Source of the DNA: JAHEFU01 sp020440645
Lineage (GTDB): Bacteria > 4484-113 > JAFGCY01
DNA: 64,000 bases
Assembly (NCBI GenBank): GCA_020440645.1
Contig: JAGRNR010000002.1
Location: forward strand, 62,001 to 126,000
Reading direction: 5' to 3'
Of this stretch, positions 25,432-38,500 are shown piece by piece (within the stretch, counting starts at the first letter, position 1; each line of letters begins with the position of its first letter). The position numbers and the translations under genes were made by a program. The notes under the pieces are model-generated. The model ran no database searches. It was given only the letters and a program-made list of their open reading frames with translations, and was not told the DNA's origin.

Positions 25432-26349
25432 TCAGTTTTGTGTAGATGCGGGTTCTTCCATTACGACTTCCATATTGACTCCAGCCAGCCGGTTGCTCCA
25501 TTCAAGGAACTGCCGGGCGATTTCCGTCCAGTCCGGGTCAGTCTCGTCGAAGTTTCCATGGTTGCCACCTGGCACCCTGAGCAGCCTGCATTCAACCCCG
25601 AGGGACCCCAGCAATTCCTGCATGGCAACACTTTGGGAGTAGGGCACTATCGAGTCTTCATCTCCATGCACCATGAAGACCGGTACGTCACGTTTGTCGG
25701 CGTAGTTGAGAGGGCTGGCATCCCTGGCCAGTGACGGGTCCTCCAATGGATCCCCGCCGAGCAGGTTTACAAGCATGTAACGGATCTGGTGGAAATGCCA
25801 TTCATCGGCCAGCAGGTCAGTTGGACCATACAGAGAGAATGTTCCGATGATGCTGTATTTACGCCAGCTGCGCTGGTCAAGCCCGGCCATCAGTGCGAGG
25901 TGACCCCCGGCACTGCCGCCAGCCACAACGATTCGATTTGGATCAGCACCGATCTCTTCAGCATGCCTGCTGATCCATTCCAGGCAGTCGTGCACATCAT
26001 CAATCTGCGCCGGCCAGGTCGCCTGGCCGGACAGGCGGTAACTCGTGCTGATCCCGACCCAGCCAGCCTGGACAGGTCCGCGCAGGAAGATCTCACCTTC
26101 CGATTTGTCCCCACCCTGCCATCCACCTCCGTGGATGTACAGGCATACTTGACGAGGTTCCTGAGATTCACCGGCAGGCAGGTAGATATCAAGAGCGACA
26201 TCCACTCCGTCAACTGAGTTGAAAACCACATTGCGCCTGACCTCAGGCTGTTCCTCAACGGCCTGCTGGGCCTGCGAGGGCGTGGCTGCCAGGACTAGCG
26301 CAAGGCCAGTCATCATTGCGAAAAACGAATTGCGTGTTATGCTCCACAT
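25432..26349 (-). CDS. secreted alpha/beta-hydrolase (esterase/lipase)
   Basis: 305 residues from the ATG at 26349, which directly precedes a signal peptide ending ATPSQA. HGGGWQGGD is the oxyanion-hole motif, GGSAGGH holds the nucleophile Ser, HGDEDSIVP the acid and GGNHGNF the histidine. It is the same broad class as the esterase at 5776-6669 but not a close paralog. The frame is open 24 codons further upstream, but those residues are not signal-like. No clear ribosome site is seen. It ends 25 bases from the ankyrin gene start, so the two minus-strand genes may be partly cotranscribed. Confidence 0.8.
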   Translation of the reverse strand: MWSITRNSFFAMMTGLALVLAATPSQAQQAVEEQPEVRRNVVFNSVDGVDVALDIYLPAGESQEPRQVCLYIHGGGWQGGDKSEGEIFLRGPVQAGWVGISTSYRLSGQATWPAQIDDVHDCLEWISRHAEEIGADPNRIVVAGGSAGGHLALMAGLDQRSWRKYSIIGTFSLYGPTDLLADEWHFHQIRYMLVNLLGGDPLEDPSLARDASPLNYADKRDVPVFMVHGDEDSIVPYSQSVAMQELLGSLGVECRLLRVPGGNHGNFDETDPDWTEIARQFLEWSNRLAGVNMEVVMEEPASTQN

Positions 26350-26525
26350 AGCTGGACAAAAGCTTACCGTCAGCACCCCTGGACTGACATGAAAATGGAC
26401 CTCTTTGAAACTCCATCTCATTGACGGCTGATTGGTGAGTGTCTATGCTGGATTAGTCCCAACGTTACAAATTCCCTGAATTGATGTTTACTATTGAAAA
26501 TTCAAGGGCATAACGAGTGGTTTGC

Positions 26526-26570
26526 TAGATTTCGGTGAGCCGCATTTTATTTGGGATACAGAGGAGAAGG
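26526..26570 (+). promoter_or_regulatory. probable -10 box and ribosome site of the giant gene
   Basis: TAGATT at 26526-26531 and AGGAGAAGG ending at 26570, three bases before the ATG at 26574. Unlike many neighbours, this gene has a leader and a strong ribosome site. A bulged inverted repeat (CCCTGAATT / AATTCAAGGG) lies further upstream, at about 26474-26508. Confidence 0.5.
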
Positions 26571-26573
26571 TCA

Positions 26574-29500
26574 ATGGCTGGGTTAACTGCCTTTTTCCGA
26601 ACATCCAGGGAATTCCTTGGACACGCACGCATCGCATCGCTGCTCGCAGTGGTGCTTTTCGCTTTTCTGGGCCAGGCGGCCCGGGCGGCTATCTATCTGG
26701 ACTTCGGGGATTTCCCCGGAGAGGCCGCCCCGGGACAGGAATTGACGCTCAATTTCACCGTCGAGGATGTCTCAGAGGTGACGGAGATTCGTTTCGAGCC
26801 TCCTCTGATACGATCGAAGGATATTGATCTGGACCGGGACGGATTGCATGTCATGTGTATCGTCTCCCCGGATGCAGAACCCGGAGAAGTGGAAATCACC
26901 TGTATCTGCACCCATCTGCTTGCAGGCGGCGATGAACAGGAGGACAGCACGACTTTCAAGCTGCTGATCCTGGGCAACCCGGAGCTGACTGGAATCCGTG
27001 ATTCAAGCATCAGCGTGGAATCGCCCGATGAGCCCCTGCGCATCGTGATAGAAGGCAAGGCGCTGGCGGAATTCGTCAACGAGGCAAACATCATGGCAAG
27101 GGTCACCGGAAACGGAATTGACAATGACTGTGACGTTGTCGACGAGGACTGCGATGACGACAGCCTCAGCTTCACTGTGAATCCCCCATCTAGCGGCTGG
27201 ACAGGTGCAACGGCGCTTCAGATCAGTGTCAACCATCCCAATATTGTCCAGTTCATTGGGGCTGTGAAGCTTGATACCAGCTCGATATCACAGCCTGCAA
27301 ACTATGAGTTTGAACTGACCGACGTGGACGGCAGCCTCAAGGTTCTTCCAAATGGCAAGCCTGCTCCCGACCAGGAAGAGATTGTCCTGACTGGTGAACT
27401 GCGCGGTCCCGTCGCCCAGCGCGGCGGTGGCCGGAATGGCCTAGCTCAGGTCCGTGTGATTGACGCGACCCAGGCCACCGTGCCGGTTTCCAGCAGCGAG
27501 CTTAGTGATGCTGATGAGGAAGGTGCAACTGTCAAGGTTGTGGTTCGAGGCTGGGATCCGACCTCCAAGAAGGCGGTGAAGGGAGCCGACGAGCTCGGCG
27601 ATGAGATAGAACTCACCCTCCAGTTTGAATTTGATGGCAAGCGCCTCAGTTCCTCCATTGGCTGCCCGGTGGAACTTGTTGAATCAGAGAAGAAACTGCT
27701 CAAGGCAGTTGTCAACCCGCTCAAGGACGGTGTCAATGGCGAAGTTGGCGAGGATGGCTTTGAGTGGGACAACGACACGGTCGAATTTGATGTGTTGATC
27801 GGCCGGGAGTTCGCCGTTGAAGGTGCCGAGGTTTCAGTTGAGGCGATGGTCTCTCCGGAGCTGAAGGATTCAATCTTCAGCGGCATGGAGCTTGACGTGG
27901 AAGCAGGAGATGTTGAGCTGGACAAGCGCCAGCTCCTCTCGCCGATCCGTTGCACATTCCCGCCGGTTGATGCCGGCGACGGCCGTAACTCCGGCTTCCG
28001 TGTTATTCCGATAGTTGTTGTGGTTGGCATCGGTGACGCCGAGGCGCGCATTTCGGTGGACGTTCCCTTCACGCTCGGCAAGGTTGAGCTTGATCCGGTC
28101 CTGACTGGAGTTGTTCCTGTCAACGATCCGCCCAGCGTATCGATCACACCGGGTTCACCGGACATCGAGGGCCTGTTGTCCGCCTGCTCCTTCAGTATTG
28201 AAGTGAGTGGTGAGAACCTTGACCCGAAGATGGCTGGCGACCTTGAAGTCACCGTTGACGGCGAGGTCTGCGGAGTCAACGAGAACTCATACGAGATCCT
28301 GGAAAATGGCGCCGGCAAGTTCAAGGTTGATATCGAAGGATGCCCGGTTGCCTCTGCCAATGTCGAGTCAATCATCAATGATTCCTCAAACTGGGGTTCC
28401 GAGCAGGTGCTGCCGTTCACGATTGAAGTAAGCCTTGGTGACAGTACCGTCAGCTGCCGGCATGACCTGAAGATTTCAGTCGGCGAACCTGAGGCAATCC
28501 TGATCGGCCTGCTGCTGCCGGCCGTGCAGAAGGTCCGTGCGGCCGATACGACGGAGTTCGGGCTGACCATCCAGTTCAGCGGTGAGAACCTCACTGAGCA
28601 GTTCATGGGTGGCATCACTGTTGAGGACCTCGTCATCGACGAGCGCGAAATGTCCACCGGTGCTGACTGGGATTACCGCCTCAGCTCCGGTGCCGACGGC
28701 TTCACCGGCCATGTGACCGTGCTGAAGATCGCTGCAGGCGGTGGTGGCGACACCACGGACTGGTGGCTTGAGACCTGCGGTGGCGAGCGCAAGTCCGAGT
28801 TCAGGGTCAGCTGCGTACTGGTTGATGCAAACGGCGAAAGCCAGGACCTCCAGTGCACAGTGCCGATCGAATGGCCGGAGGAAGTGGTGCCAGCCATCAT
28901 CAGCCTGGCAGTGTCAAGTTCACAGCCAGTGCAGATCAGCGAAGACGGCACTCTGTCCATTGACTTCGAAATGGAAGTTGATGGATTCAGCGATGATCTC
29001 TACAACTCCATTGAATGGTATCCGGATTGTGACGATGACGACTATCGTCTGGGTGATTTCGAAGTTAGTTACCGGAGCTACCAGCCCGGTCAGCCACAGT
29101 ACGGCAACATCACCTTTAACGGTGGCACCGGTGGCAACGGCGGTGATAACGGAGAATTGAAGATCAAGCTCCGTTGCAAGATGATTGCTGCTGATGGTGG
29201 TTCATCGGAGGCTGAAGCCGAGTGTGCAGTACTGCTCCCCGCGATTCCACCAGTCATCAGCGGCATCGAATTCAGCAGTGCGACTCCGCTTTCCGCAGAC
29301 TGGACAACAGAACTGACCCTGAAGCTCTCCGGTGAGAACCTCGATGTACTGCGCCGCAGTGGTGACCAGTGGATGGATCGCGGTGGTGCAGTCTACATGT
29401 CCTCCGGGATGTGCTCGGGCGTGCTGCAGGGCTTTGAAGAGCCAATGGACGGCAGCTGTGAAGTGACTGACCTGCGCATCTCCGACGATGGCAGCAGCGC

Positions 29501-32500
29501 TGAAATGACAATGATGTGCCGGGCCAGTGGACCGGGCAAGCGCCTGGGCAAGAGTACCCCGATCCTGTTTGAGGCACTGGTTGACTGTCCGGGCGGACCG
29601 TTCGACGTTGAGTGCCCGTTGGAACTCTCCCGCGAACTGCAGGATGAACTCGACAAGTCCACACCGCTTCTGATGGAATTTCGTGGTGGTGTAAATGTGG
29701 CTGCTGGTGACCTCAATGGTGACGGCAGGCCAGACATCGTGGTTGCTGGCCGGATCAGCGGCCAGGGCCTCGATGGGATCACAGCCGATGACCTGAATAT
29801 CCAGCTGTTCCTTGCGGGTGAGGAAGTTGACTTTGACGACGTCGAAATCACACCGGTAAGCAGTACTGATTTCGATCTGAGTGTGTTCGTGTTCGAACCG
29901 CAGGAGATCAAATCCGCAGCCCAGCGCAGCGGACGCAATCCGCAGACCGGCAAGGAAATCAAGATTGCCGCGAAGTGTGTTGTTGACTTAAATTACGACC
30001 ATAATGGTTCCGAACCGGTCACTGAGGAATTTGAGATTAACTACCTTGACCCTGACTCCGATGGTGACACCGTCGAGGACAGTGATTCATTCGAGATCTC
30101 TGACTTCGGCATGAGCCGCATGACAGATGGCAGCCTGCAGGGTGTGGTCTCGATCGAGTGGTTCGAGGAAGCCCTCGTTGACGACCTGCAGGGCGTGCTT
30201 GTTCTCTGCACCTTGCCCGGTGGCTTTGAGCTTCAGGGTGAGCTGAGTGGTGACGAAGCCCGCAGCAAGCCCCGCGAGATCGTGGTTGTCGGCAGCAAAG
30301 TGAAGGACATCGTGCGCCAGATGGTGGATGGCGGCTGGAGCGGTGGCGAGGTCGAAGTCGTGATCCAGTGTGAGGAGACCCGCGCCCCGCGGGATGCCGC
30401 CAGTGGCATGGCCAGCGGCAAGCGCCAGCATAAGCCTGTTTCCATCACTAAGCCGATCGACAAGTGCACCCCGCTGCTGATGACATGTGATGCATCAGAT
30501 GCGGAGCTCCTCAATGAGGAATGTGTGTTCTCTCTGGCCCTTGGCGGTGAGAACCTTGACCTGGCAACTCCTGTCTGCCGCCTGAACATCGACGGTGAGG
30601 ACCAGGACTGTGATGACGTGATTGACGAGCTCGCCTACGGTGGAGGTACGGTCCAGGTTGGCCTGCTGCTGCCGGCAGTGCAGGCAGCGCGTGAGGCAGC
30701 CCGCCGCAATGGTGGCAGCACGACGGCGACGCTCAGTGTTGCCATGGTGTGGCCCGATGGCACGCAGGCCAGCCTTGGTACCTGCGAGATCAATTTCGTG
30801 GAAACGTCAAGCGGCGGTGACGCATCCGGCGGTGTGGATTACTTCTACTTTGACGACATCATCATCGGAGAAATCAGCTCGGATGCTCAGGCGCTGAATG
30901 TTGAGGTGCTGTGCTCCAACGGCATGTGTGTAATGGGCGATGGTTCCGTCATGCCGGTCGACGAGGTCAGCCCTGATGCAATGGCAATGCGTTTCGGAGA
31001 TGCCGGTCCGACATGGGGATTCGACATTGTCCTGTTTGGCGAGAACTTCAACCATGAAGTGAATGGTTGCCCGGTCAGCCAGCCTTACCGCTGCGTCCTG
31101 AGCTTCCCGCATGATGGCAATGACGCAACCCAGGTCTCGAAGAAGATCCGCAGCGCGGCCAGCTTCGAGGGTGACCTGACGCAGTACTGCGTCGTTTCCC
31201 CACGCGATGCGGCAAGCGGCCTGCCGACCGGCAAGCGCCAGCACAAGCCGATCCGCGTCAGCAAGCCGATTGACAAGGCTACCCCGCTGCTAATGGGTGT
31301 GGTTAACACAGGCGATGCTGTCGAGATCGAGGGAGAACGCGTCGAGTTCTCCGTCGAAGTCAGTGGTGAGAACCTTGACATGGCAAGTCCGGTCTGCCGG
31401 ATCTATGGCAATGGGGTTGACGATGACTGTGACGGACCGATTGATGACCTTGCCTGGGGTGGTGGCAGCATCCAGGTTGGCCTGCTGCTGCCGGCCGTGC
31501 AGAAGGTGCGCGAGGCCGCCCGTCGCAATGGTGGTGCCGTCCGATTGACCCTTGAGGTGTCAATGGTGATGGAGGATGGTTCGACCGCCTCCAGCTCCAC
31601 TGCTGAGATTGACTTCGTTGAAGTCGGTGGAGATGTGGATGGCAACAACGGCCTGGACCAGATGTCCTTCTTCTTCTCCGAGCCTGTCCTGCAGTCCGTG
31701 GAGTTCAGCCCGGACGGCCTGCTGCTGACGATTGAGTTTGACAACCAGATGTGCGTGCTGCCCGGCGGCGATGAAGTACCGGTGGACGAAGTCCCGCAGG
31801 AGCTGCTTGATGCAGCCTGCCCGGACGGAACCTTCACCTTCGGCGTCGATGGCCAGGTGCTCGACAGCACGTTCACCGGCGAGGAGCAGGTGCCCCTGCG
31901 CCAGAGCGTGGTCAAGACCTTCACCTGCCCGTCTGACTCATCGATGGATTCGCGCCTGCGCGAAACCGGCTTCCTCGAGTGCTTCCTGACCCAGTACAGC
32001 ATCATAGCTCCGCGTGATGCGGCCAGCGGCCTGCCGACCGGCAAGCGCCAGCACAAGCCGATCAGCGTTACTAAGCCGATCGACAAGGCCACTCCGCTGC
32101 TGCTGGGCATTGCCCCCAGTGGTGGCGGTTCACTGACCGTGCAAGGGGACCTGCTGCTGCTGTCCTTCGATGTCAAGTTCGAGGGTGAGAATTGTGAGCT
32201 TGGCACCCCGGTCTGCCGCATCCAGTATGACGGCATTGATGACGACTGTGACGGGACCGTGGATGACATGCGTTCCAGTGGTGGCACCTTCGTCGTCAGC
32301 AAGCTGCTGACGCAGGAACAGGTTGCTGCCATTGCTTCGCTGATGGAGGATGACGGCGAGCTGCCGAGCTTCAACTTCAGCATGGAACTCGTCAGTTCCG
32401 ATGGAGTCAGGGGCAAGTCTCTCAACAGCAGCGTCCCGTTTGAGGCGGAGGCTTCGCTGGTCCGTGACATACGGGACGGCACGATCGATGGCATGGATGG

Positions 32501-35500
32501 CACATCCGGCCAGTCCGCGAGTGTTTCCCTCGGCGAATTCTCACTCGACAACGGTAACAATGAAAACTGGGATTTCCGCGGTCGGATCATCGTCAACCAG
32601 CGCCTGGACCTCGACAGTGGTGATCTGTCCGTCCACCTCATTGATCCCGATGGTGAGGAGCACCAGATGGAGGCCAGCCTGCTGGATGTGTCCTCCGGGG
32701 AGACCAGCGTGCTTATCAGCCTGCTGCTCCCAGCGGTGCAGAAGGTGCGTGAGGCTGCGGCCCGCAGCACCTCCAGGGAGGATGTCTACGTCTGGAGGCT
32801 GCGCTGTGTGGTCACCGGTGCGGATGGCAGCAGCAGCGAGACCATGTTTGATGATGTCACTTCCGTACGGCTGGCTGACTACATCGATGAGGATTCTGAC
32901 AATGACACGATAGACACGGCTGATGAGGTTGACTACTTCTTCTATGAGGATGTCCAGATTGACGCCCTCGATCCGGATGACGACAACGATGGCATCCTAG
33001 ACATGGCTATCGTCTGCTCCAATGCCATGTGCGTGATGGGCGACGGTTCCGTCGTGCCTGCCTCGGAGGTCAGTCGTGAACAGCTGCTCGCCCGCTTTGG
33101 GGGCGAGAACGCAACATGGGGTTATGACCTGGAGATCGGCGGACAGAGCTTCAACTTCGAAGTCAGCCAGAACCCGCTGGCGGATGCACTGACACATGTC
33201 AAGGTGCCGCGCAGCACGGCTGATGGTGGATTCCTGGAGTGCTTCCTGATCCAGTATTGTGTTGTGTCACCGCGGGACGAAGCAAGTGGAATGGCTAGCG
33301 GCAGGCGGGACTCCGCCAGTGGGCGGCCCACCGGTCGTCGTGACGCCGCCAGCGGACTGCCGACTGGCAAGCGCCAGCACAAGCCGTTGACCATTACGAA
33401 GGAACTGGACAAGTCCACTCCGCTGCTCTACAACATACTGGTCAACAACGAGAACATCAGCGAGGTTGAAGACGGAAACCGCATGACCTTCGAGGCCACC
33501 CTGCAGGGTGAGAACCTTGACCAGGGAGACTGGAGCTGCGTGATGATTGACAAGGATACCGGTGAGCGGTATCCGACGGAGCTGGATATTGTCTCGAGGG
33601 ATGGCGGTGAAGTGCAGGTCCTGGTGGGCCTGCTGCTGCCTGCCGTGCAGAAGGTGCGTGAAGCGGCCAGTGCCGACGGCAAGGAATGGAAGCATGACTT
33701 CCAGATGGCCTGGGACAACACCAAGCACATCAAGTGGAGCGGCAGTTCATCGTCCAGCGGCGACGGAGGCGATGACAGCATCACGCTGGACTACGGTTCT
33801 GTGATGATCAAGTATGCTGCGCAGAAGTCAGTTGAGGCAATCCGTTTCGGTGCCATCAGCCTGGACAGCCTGGAACTCGGGGATGGTTCACTCAGCGGTG
33901 TTGCCACCCTGACCGAGCCACTGGTGGTGTTTGATGATGGCAGTGAGGAACCATACAACTCCTCGCATACCGGCAGCATCAACGTGCTGATGGGTGACGG
34001 CAGTGTCCGGATGTTCGTCGAGATGGATATGGCGAACGGCCAGATGATGACTGGTGAAGGCGACTACAGGCCGGGCGACAGCTCATGCATCGTCAACATG
34101 ACCATGGGTGAACGGCTGCAGATCGTAGACAGTGAAGAGAAGAACAAGATTGAATTCCAGTGCTGGAGCTGGGGTAGTCTCAGCAGCAACCGGGATGCCG
34201 CGAGCGGAATGGCTTCCGGCAAGCGCCAGCACAAGCCGCTTACGATCACGAAGGAAATTGACAAGTCAAGTCCGCTGCTCTACAACGTGCTTGTCAACAA
34301 CGAGAATGTTTCCCAGGCCGATGACGAGAACCTGCGCTTCGGAGCAAGCCTTGCGCTAAGCGGGGAAAACCTCGAGGTTGGCAGGCTGCGCGTCTTCCTC
34401 ATCGATCCGACTGACGGCAGCGAGACGGAGATGGACACCCAGATTGACCAGATTTCCTCCGGTGAGGCCACCGTCCAGATCGGCCTGCTGCTGCCCGCGG
34501 TGCAGAAGGTCCGTGAAGCTGCGGCTCGCAGCCGTTCAAAGGAGGATGTCTACGTCTGGAAGCTTCGCTGTGTTGTGGAGGACCAGGACGGCGGCACATC
34601 AGTGGTTGAGCAGCCCGAGGTCTTCACCATCATCATCTCCTCCGTCGGTTCAAGTTCCGGCAATAAGGTCGCCGTGGGCATCCGCTTTGCCAGCATCGAT
34701 TTCGAGGATGCCAGCATCACTGATGGCACGCTGTCCGGGAATGCCGTGCTTTCCGACCCGATCATCATCTTCGATGACGGAACTGAGGAAGCTTTCGGTT
34801 CGCAGCACTCCGGTGGTGTGAACGTGCTGATGGGCGATGGCAGTGTCCACTTCATTGTGGAGATGGAGCTGCCCGGTGGCCTGCTGATGATGGGTGAGGG
34901 AGACTTCAGCCCCGGCATGGAGAAGCTGATCGTTCCGGTCGCGATGGACAAGGGCCTGCGCCTGACGGACAACCTGTTCGGCAGCGAGATCGACATCCTG
35001 GCCTGGAGCTTCGGCGAGGTCAAGGCTCCGCGCGACGCCGCAAGTGGAATGGCAACCGGCAGGCGTGATGCCGCCAGTGGCATGGCCACCGGCCGCCGTA
35101 CCTACGAACCGATCGTGATCCGCAAGCGGATTGACAAGTCTACGCCCTTGCTGTTTGAGGCTGCCCGACTGTCAAATGGACACGTGACGGTACTCAAGCT
35201 CGCGGACACCGGCAATGACGGAATGTGCGTAGTCACTTTTGACTTCAGCATCGTCGGCAAGGAACTGGACAAGTCCATGCCCGGTGGCAGGATGGTCCTG
35301 ACTGACCCGAATACCGGCGTGGTTTATGAATGCGTGCTGGCATTCAGCAGCCAGACTGATACTGAATGGTCAGGCACTGCTTCTGTGGAAGTTGACAAGA
35401 TCAACTTCAAGCAGGAGTTCGGACAGCAGCAGGGCACACGCAATGAGCGCAGCTCCGGTGGCGGCAACTATTTCGGTGCTTGGCCGAGTGAGTGGATCCT

Positions 35501-38500
35501 GCCTGCTACCGGAGGAAATGGCAATGATGTCGCCATGGAGGAGCTGACACTCGTCTTTGAGGCCGTCGAAATTGCTCATGAAGGACTCAAGATGCAGGGA
35601 CGCCAAGGCGACCCCAATGCCAACCGCTATGACTTCGGCGTGGAGAAGCTCAGCTGGATCTGGCCTGATGGAAGCACGACAGCCGAGGATGACTGGGAGA
35701 CCCCCCGCACGGTCGCGGGTTCTGATGGTGGCGGCACGGTTTCAATTGACGACTGGGCCCAGCTCAAGCTGATGGTCAGCCTCGTATTCGATGGCGAAGG
35801 CTGGACTGACGAGATGCTGGGAGGAGCCGTCTTCGAATTCAGCAGCGACAGCCCCGGTTTCGCCAGCTGCAGTGGCAAGCTTGCAAACCTCAGCTCTGAA
35901 CGTGGAGGCGGTGCCACTGGACAGTCCCGCCGGCGTGGTGACGTAATACTGGAGGACATCGTTGTCTCCAAGGAATTGGACAAGTCCAGTACGAAGATCC
36001 AACTCGGTGGTTCACTGACTGTCAGCGGCGGATCCTTCCGCAGCTCCGGTGGCACAGGCAACCTCTATGAGGAAGTAACGGTCAAGCCGATCCGGCTTGA
36101 GCTGGCAATCACCGCCCCCGGTGGTGGCGGTTCCGCTGACCCGCCGCCGACCGAGGACTTCTCCCTCAACTTCGAGGAGATCAAGGTCACCTACGGCGAA
36201 ACTGACTCCATGCGCATGGATGGCAACGGCGGAGCAATCTACGTTTCCTGCTGGGCCAGCTTCAGTGGTGAGGGGAACGAATATCCCTATGGCCGGATCA
36301 TCTATGGATCCGGTGCATCCATCCAGGCAAGGCTTGATGATAGTACGGATGTGCCCGCGACCATGGAAGACATCAGGGACAATGGTGGGTCTTCCCAGAT
36401 CCTGATTGGCCTGCTGCTTCCCGCGGTGCAGAAGGTGCGTGACGCAGCTGCCCGCAGTGAATCTCTGCAGCTTGAGATCCGCTGGATGGCTCCTGAGTCA
36501 ATGGGCCGCAGCAGCTCAAGCTGGGATCCGCTGGTGCTTGACCTCTCCGGTGACGGCACCCGCAAGCAGGGTGACCCGGATGCCAACCGTTATGACTTCG
36601 GCAATGACGGCAGCATCTCGCCAGGCGGTGGCATCAGCCAGACCAGCCTTGAGAACATCGAAGTCCGTTATGTGGTGCAGGATGAGGACCACAGCGCCGG
36701 CGACGAACATGAGGTCGAGTTTGACATTTCAATGGGTGCCGTTCACGACCAGAACTCCGGCATGAGCTTTGAGGACTTCGTTGCCCAGTTCGAGGATGGA
36801 CGCTTCGTCCTTCGATCTGGTGTTCCTGCGGTACACAGTACCGATGGTGGATCTGATATCGAATCATCTGACTACGAGATCCTTGCCGACAGGGAGAAGA
36901 ACACTGTCTATCTGAATATCAAGATGACAAAGGTGATGGTCACAAGCCACCAGAGCAGCGGCAGTTCATCGGGTGATTCCTCCGGTGTTGAGTTCCGGGG
37001 AACCCTGAGGTATGTGTTCCCGTCCATATCTGCAGCCGGCACCGGTAACCTGGCAGGAGAGATTGATATCAAGCCGATCCGGCTGGAGCCGAAGGCTGCA
37101 GCAAGTAGCGGTGGAGTTGGCGACAGCAGTGACGACAGTTCCATGGACAGCCTGAGCACCATGGACGCGATGCTGGCCGGTGGCGGTGGAAGTGGCGGTG
37201 GCGGCGGTGAACCCGTCGGGATGATCGAGGAGCGCAAGAAGTGCTTCACGAGCCATTTCGACTGTGACCTGCGCCAGTCTTCGCCGTCCTTCACCAGCGG
37301 CGCGATTGAGGTTGAGCTCACGCTGGCTGACATGAACGGCGATGGCCTGTTTGATGAAGCCGACGCCCTGCTGCTTGCCGATATGCTCAGCCGAAATGTA
37401 CAGTGGGCTGCTTCCGGTGCCGACGGTTCAGTCGTTGACAACCCGGAGGACTGGGGCATTTCCAACCCTGAGTGCGTAGTTTCCGATTACAAGGTCAGCC
37501 CGCCGCAGATGGCACGGCTGACACTGGTCCTGAACTGGACAGTCAACACGGAAGCAATGAAGCAGCAGCTGGCAGCCCGCAAGGGTGCCAATGAGAGTTC
37601 CGCGATCAGCTCCCTCAGGACAGTGGTCTCCTCCAACACCATGTATGTGCAGGGTGGACCGGAAGGCCCGTACTACGGGATTGAGATTGCCATGGAGCCG
37701 CTGTGGCATGACGCTGACCTGAGCCGGGAGTTTATGGGTGATGGCGAAGGTGGCACCCGTGCCCAGGACTACAACTCATCGCGGTCCAATCCATACGGTA
37801 CCGGGGGTTCAGAAGGCGACGTCGGCGAGGGTGGAATTGACATCAAGCTGATGGACGCCCGTCTGGAGAACTGGCGTGACAATGATGATGACGATGATGG
37901 GGTATGCGACCTGGTCGTCGACTTCGAGATTGACAACAGTACGGGTGTACCGCTGGACGGTGCCTTCCGCTTCAGCAGCAGCCTGACGCTTCCGGATGGC
38001 AGCTCGGTACCCGGCGTGATTGAGTACCAGGATGGCAATGACCTGATCCTGCGCAAGCGCCCGGGCCGCACTAAGTACTCCAACATCACCCTCAAGCGTG
38101 GTTACATAGACGACGGCACCCTGATTTCCGTCGTTGACTTCCAGCTTGACTACGACGGGAACGATGAGCAGACCCGTGGATGGATCACGGAGACGGTGCA
38201 GGGCAAGGGCTGGAAGCGCAGCCTGACGATCAAGGAAATTACCAAGGACGGTGGAGCAGGTAAGTTCTCCTCCATTGACAATGCGCCTGAGGAGAAGGAG
38301 CGCGGCATCACTATCAACACGAGCCATGTGGAGTACCGTTCAGTATCACCAAAGCTCGTGGACGGTGCCCCTCCTGTGCTGGTTTTCAGTGATCTAGTGA
38401 TTGACGTGGAAGAGAACTGGAAGTCCCCCAGCACCAATGGTGAAGGAGAAGTGGCCTACCAGCTGGTGTTTGCCGACGGTTCAACAAGCCCTGGCGAGGT

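Noticed and set aside
27446..32770. Long minus-strand frames (over 400 codons) opposite the giant gene
   Set aside because: They are Ser/Thr/Pro-rich reverse frames typical of GC-rich coding DNA and have no domain or start signal.
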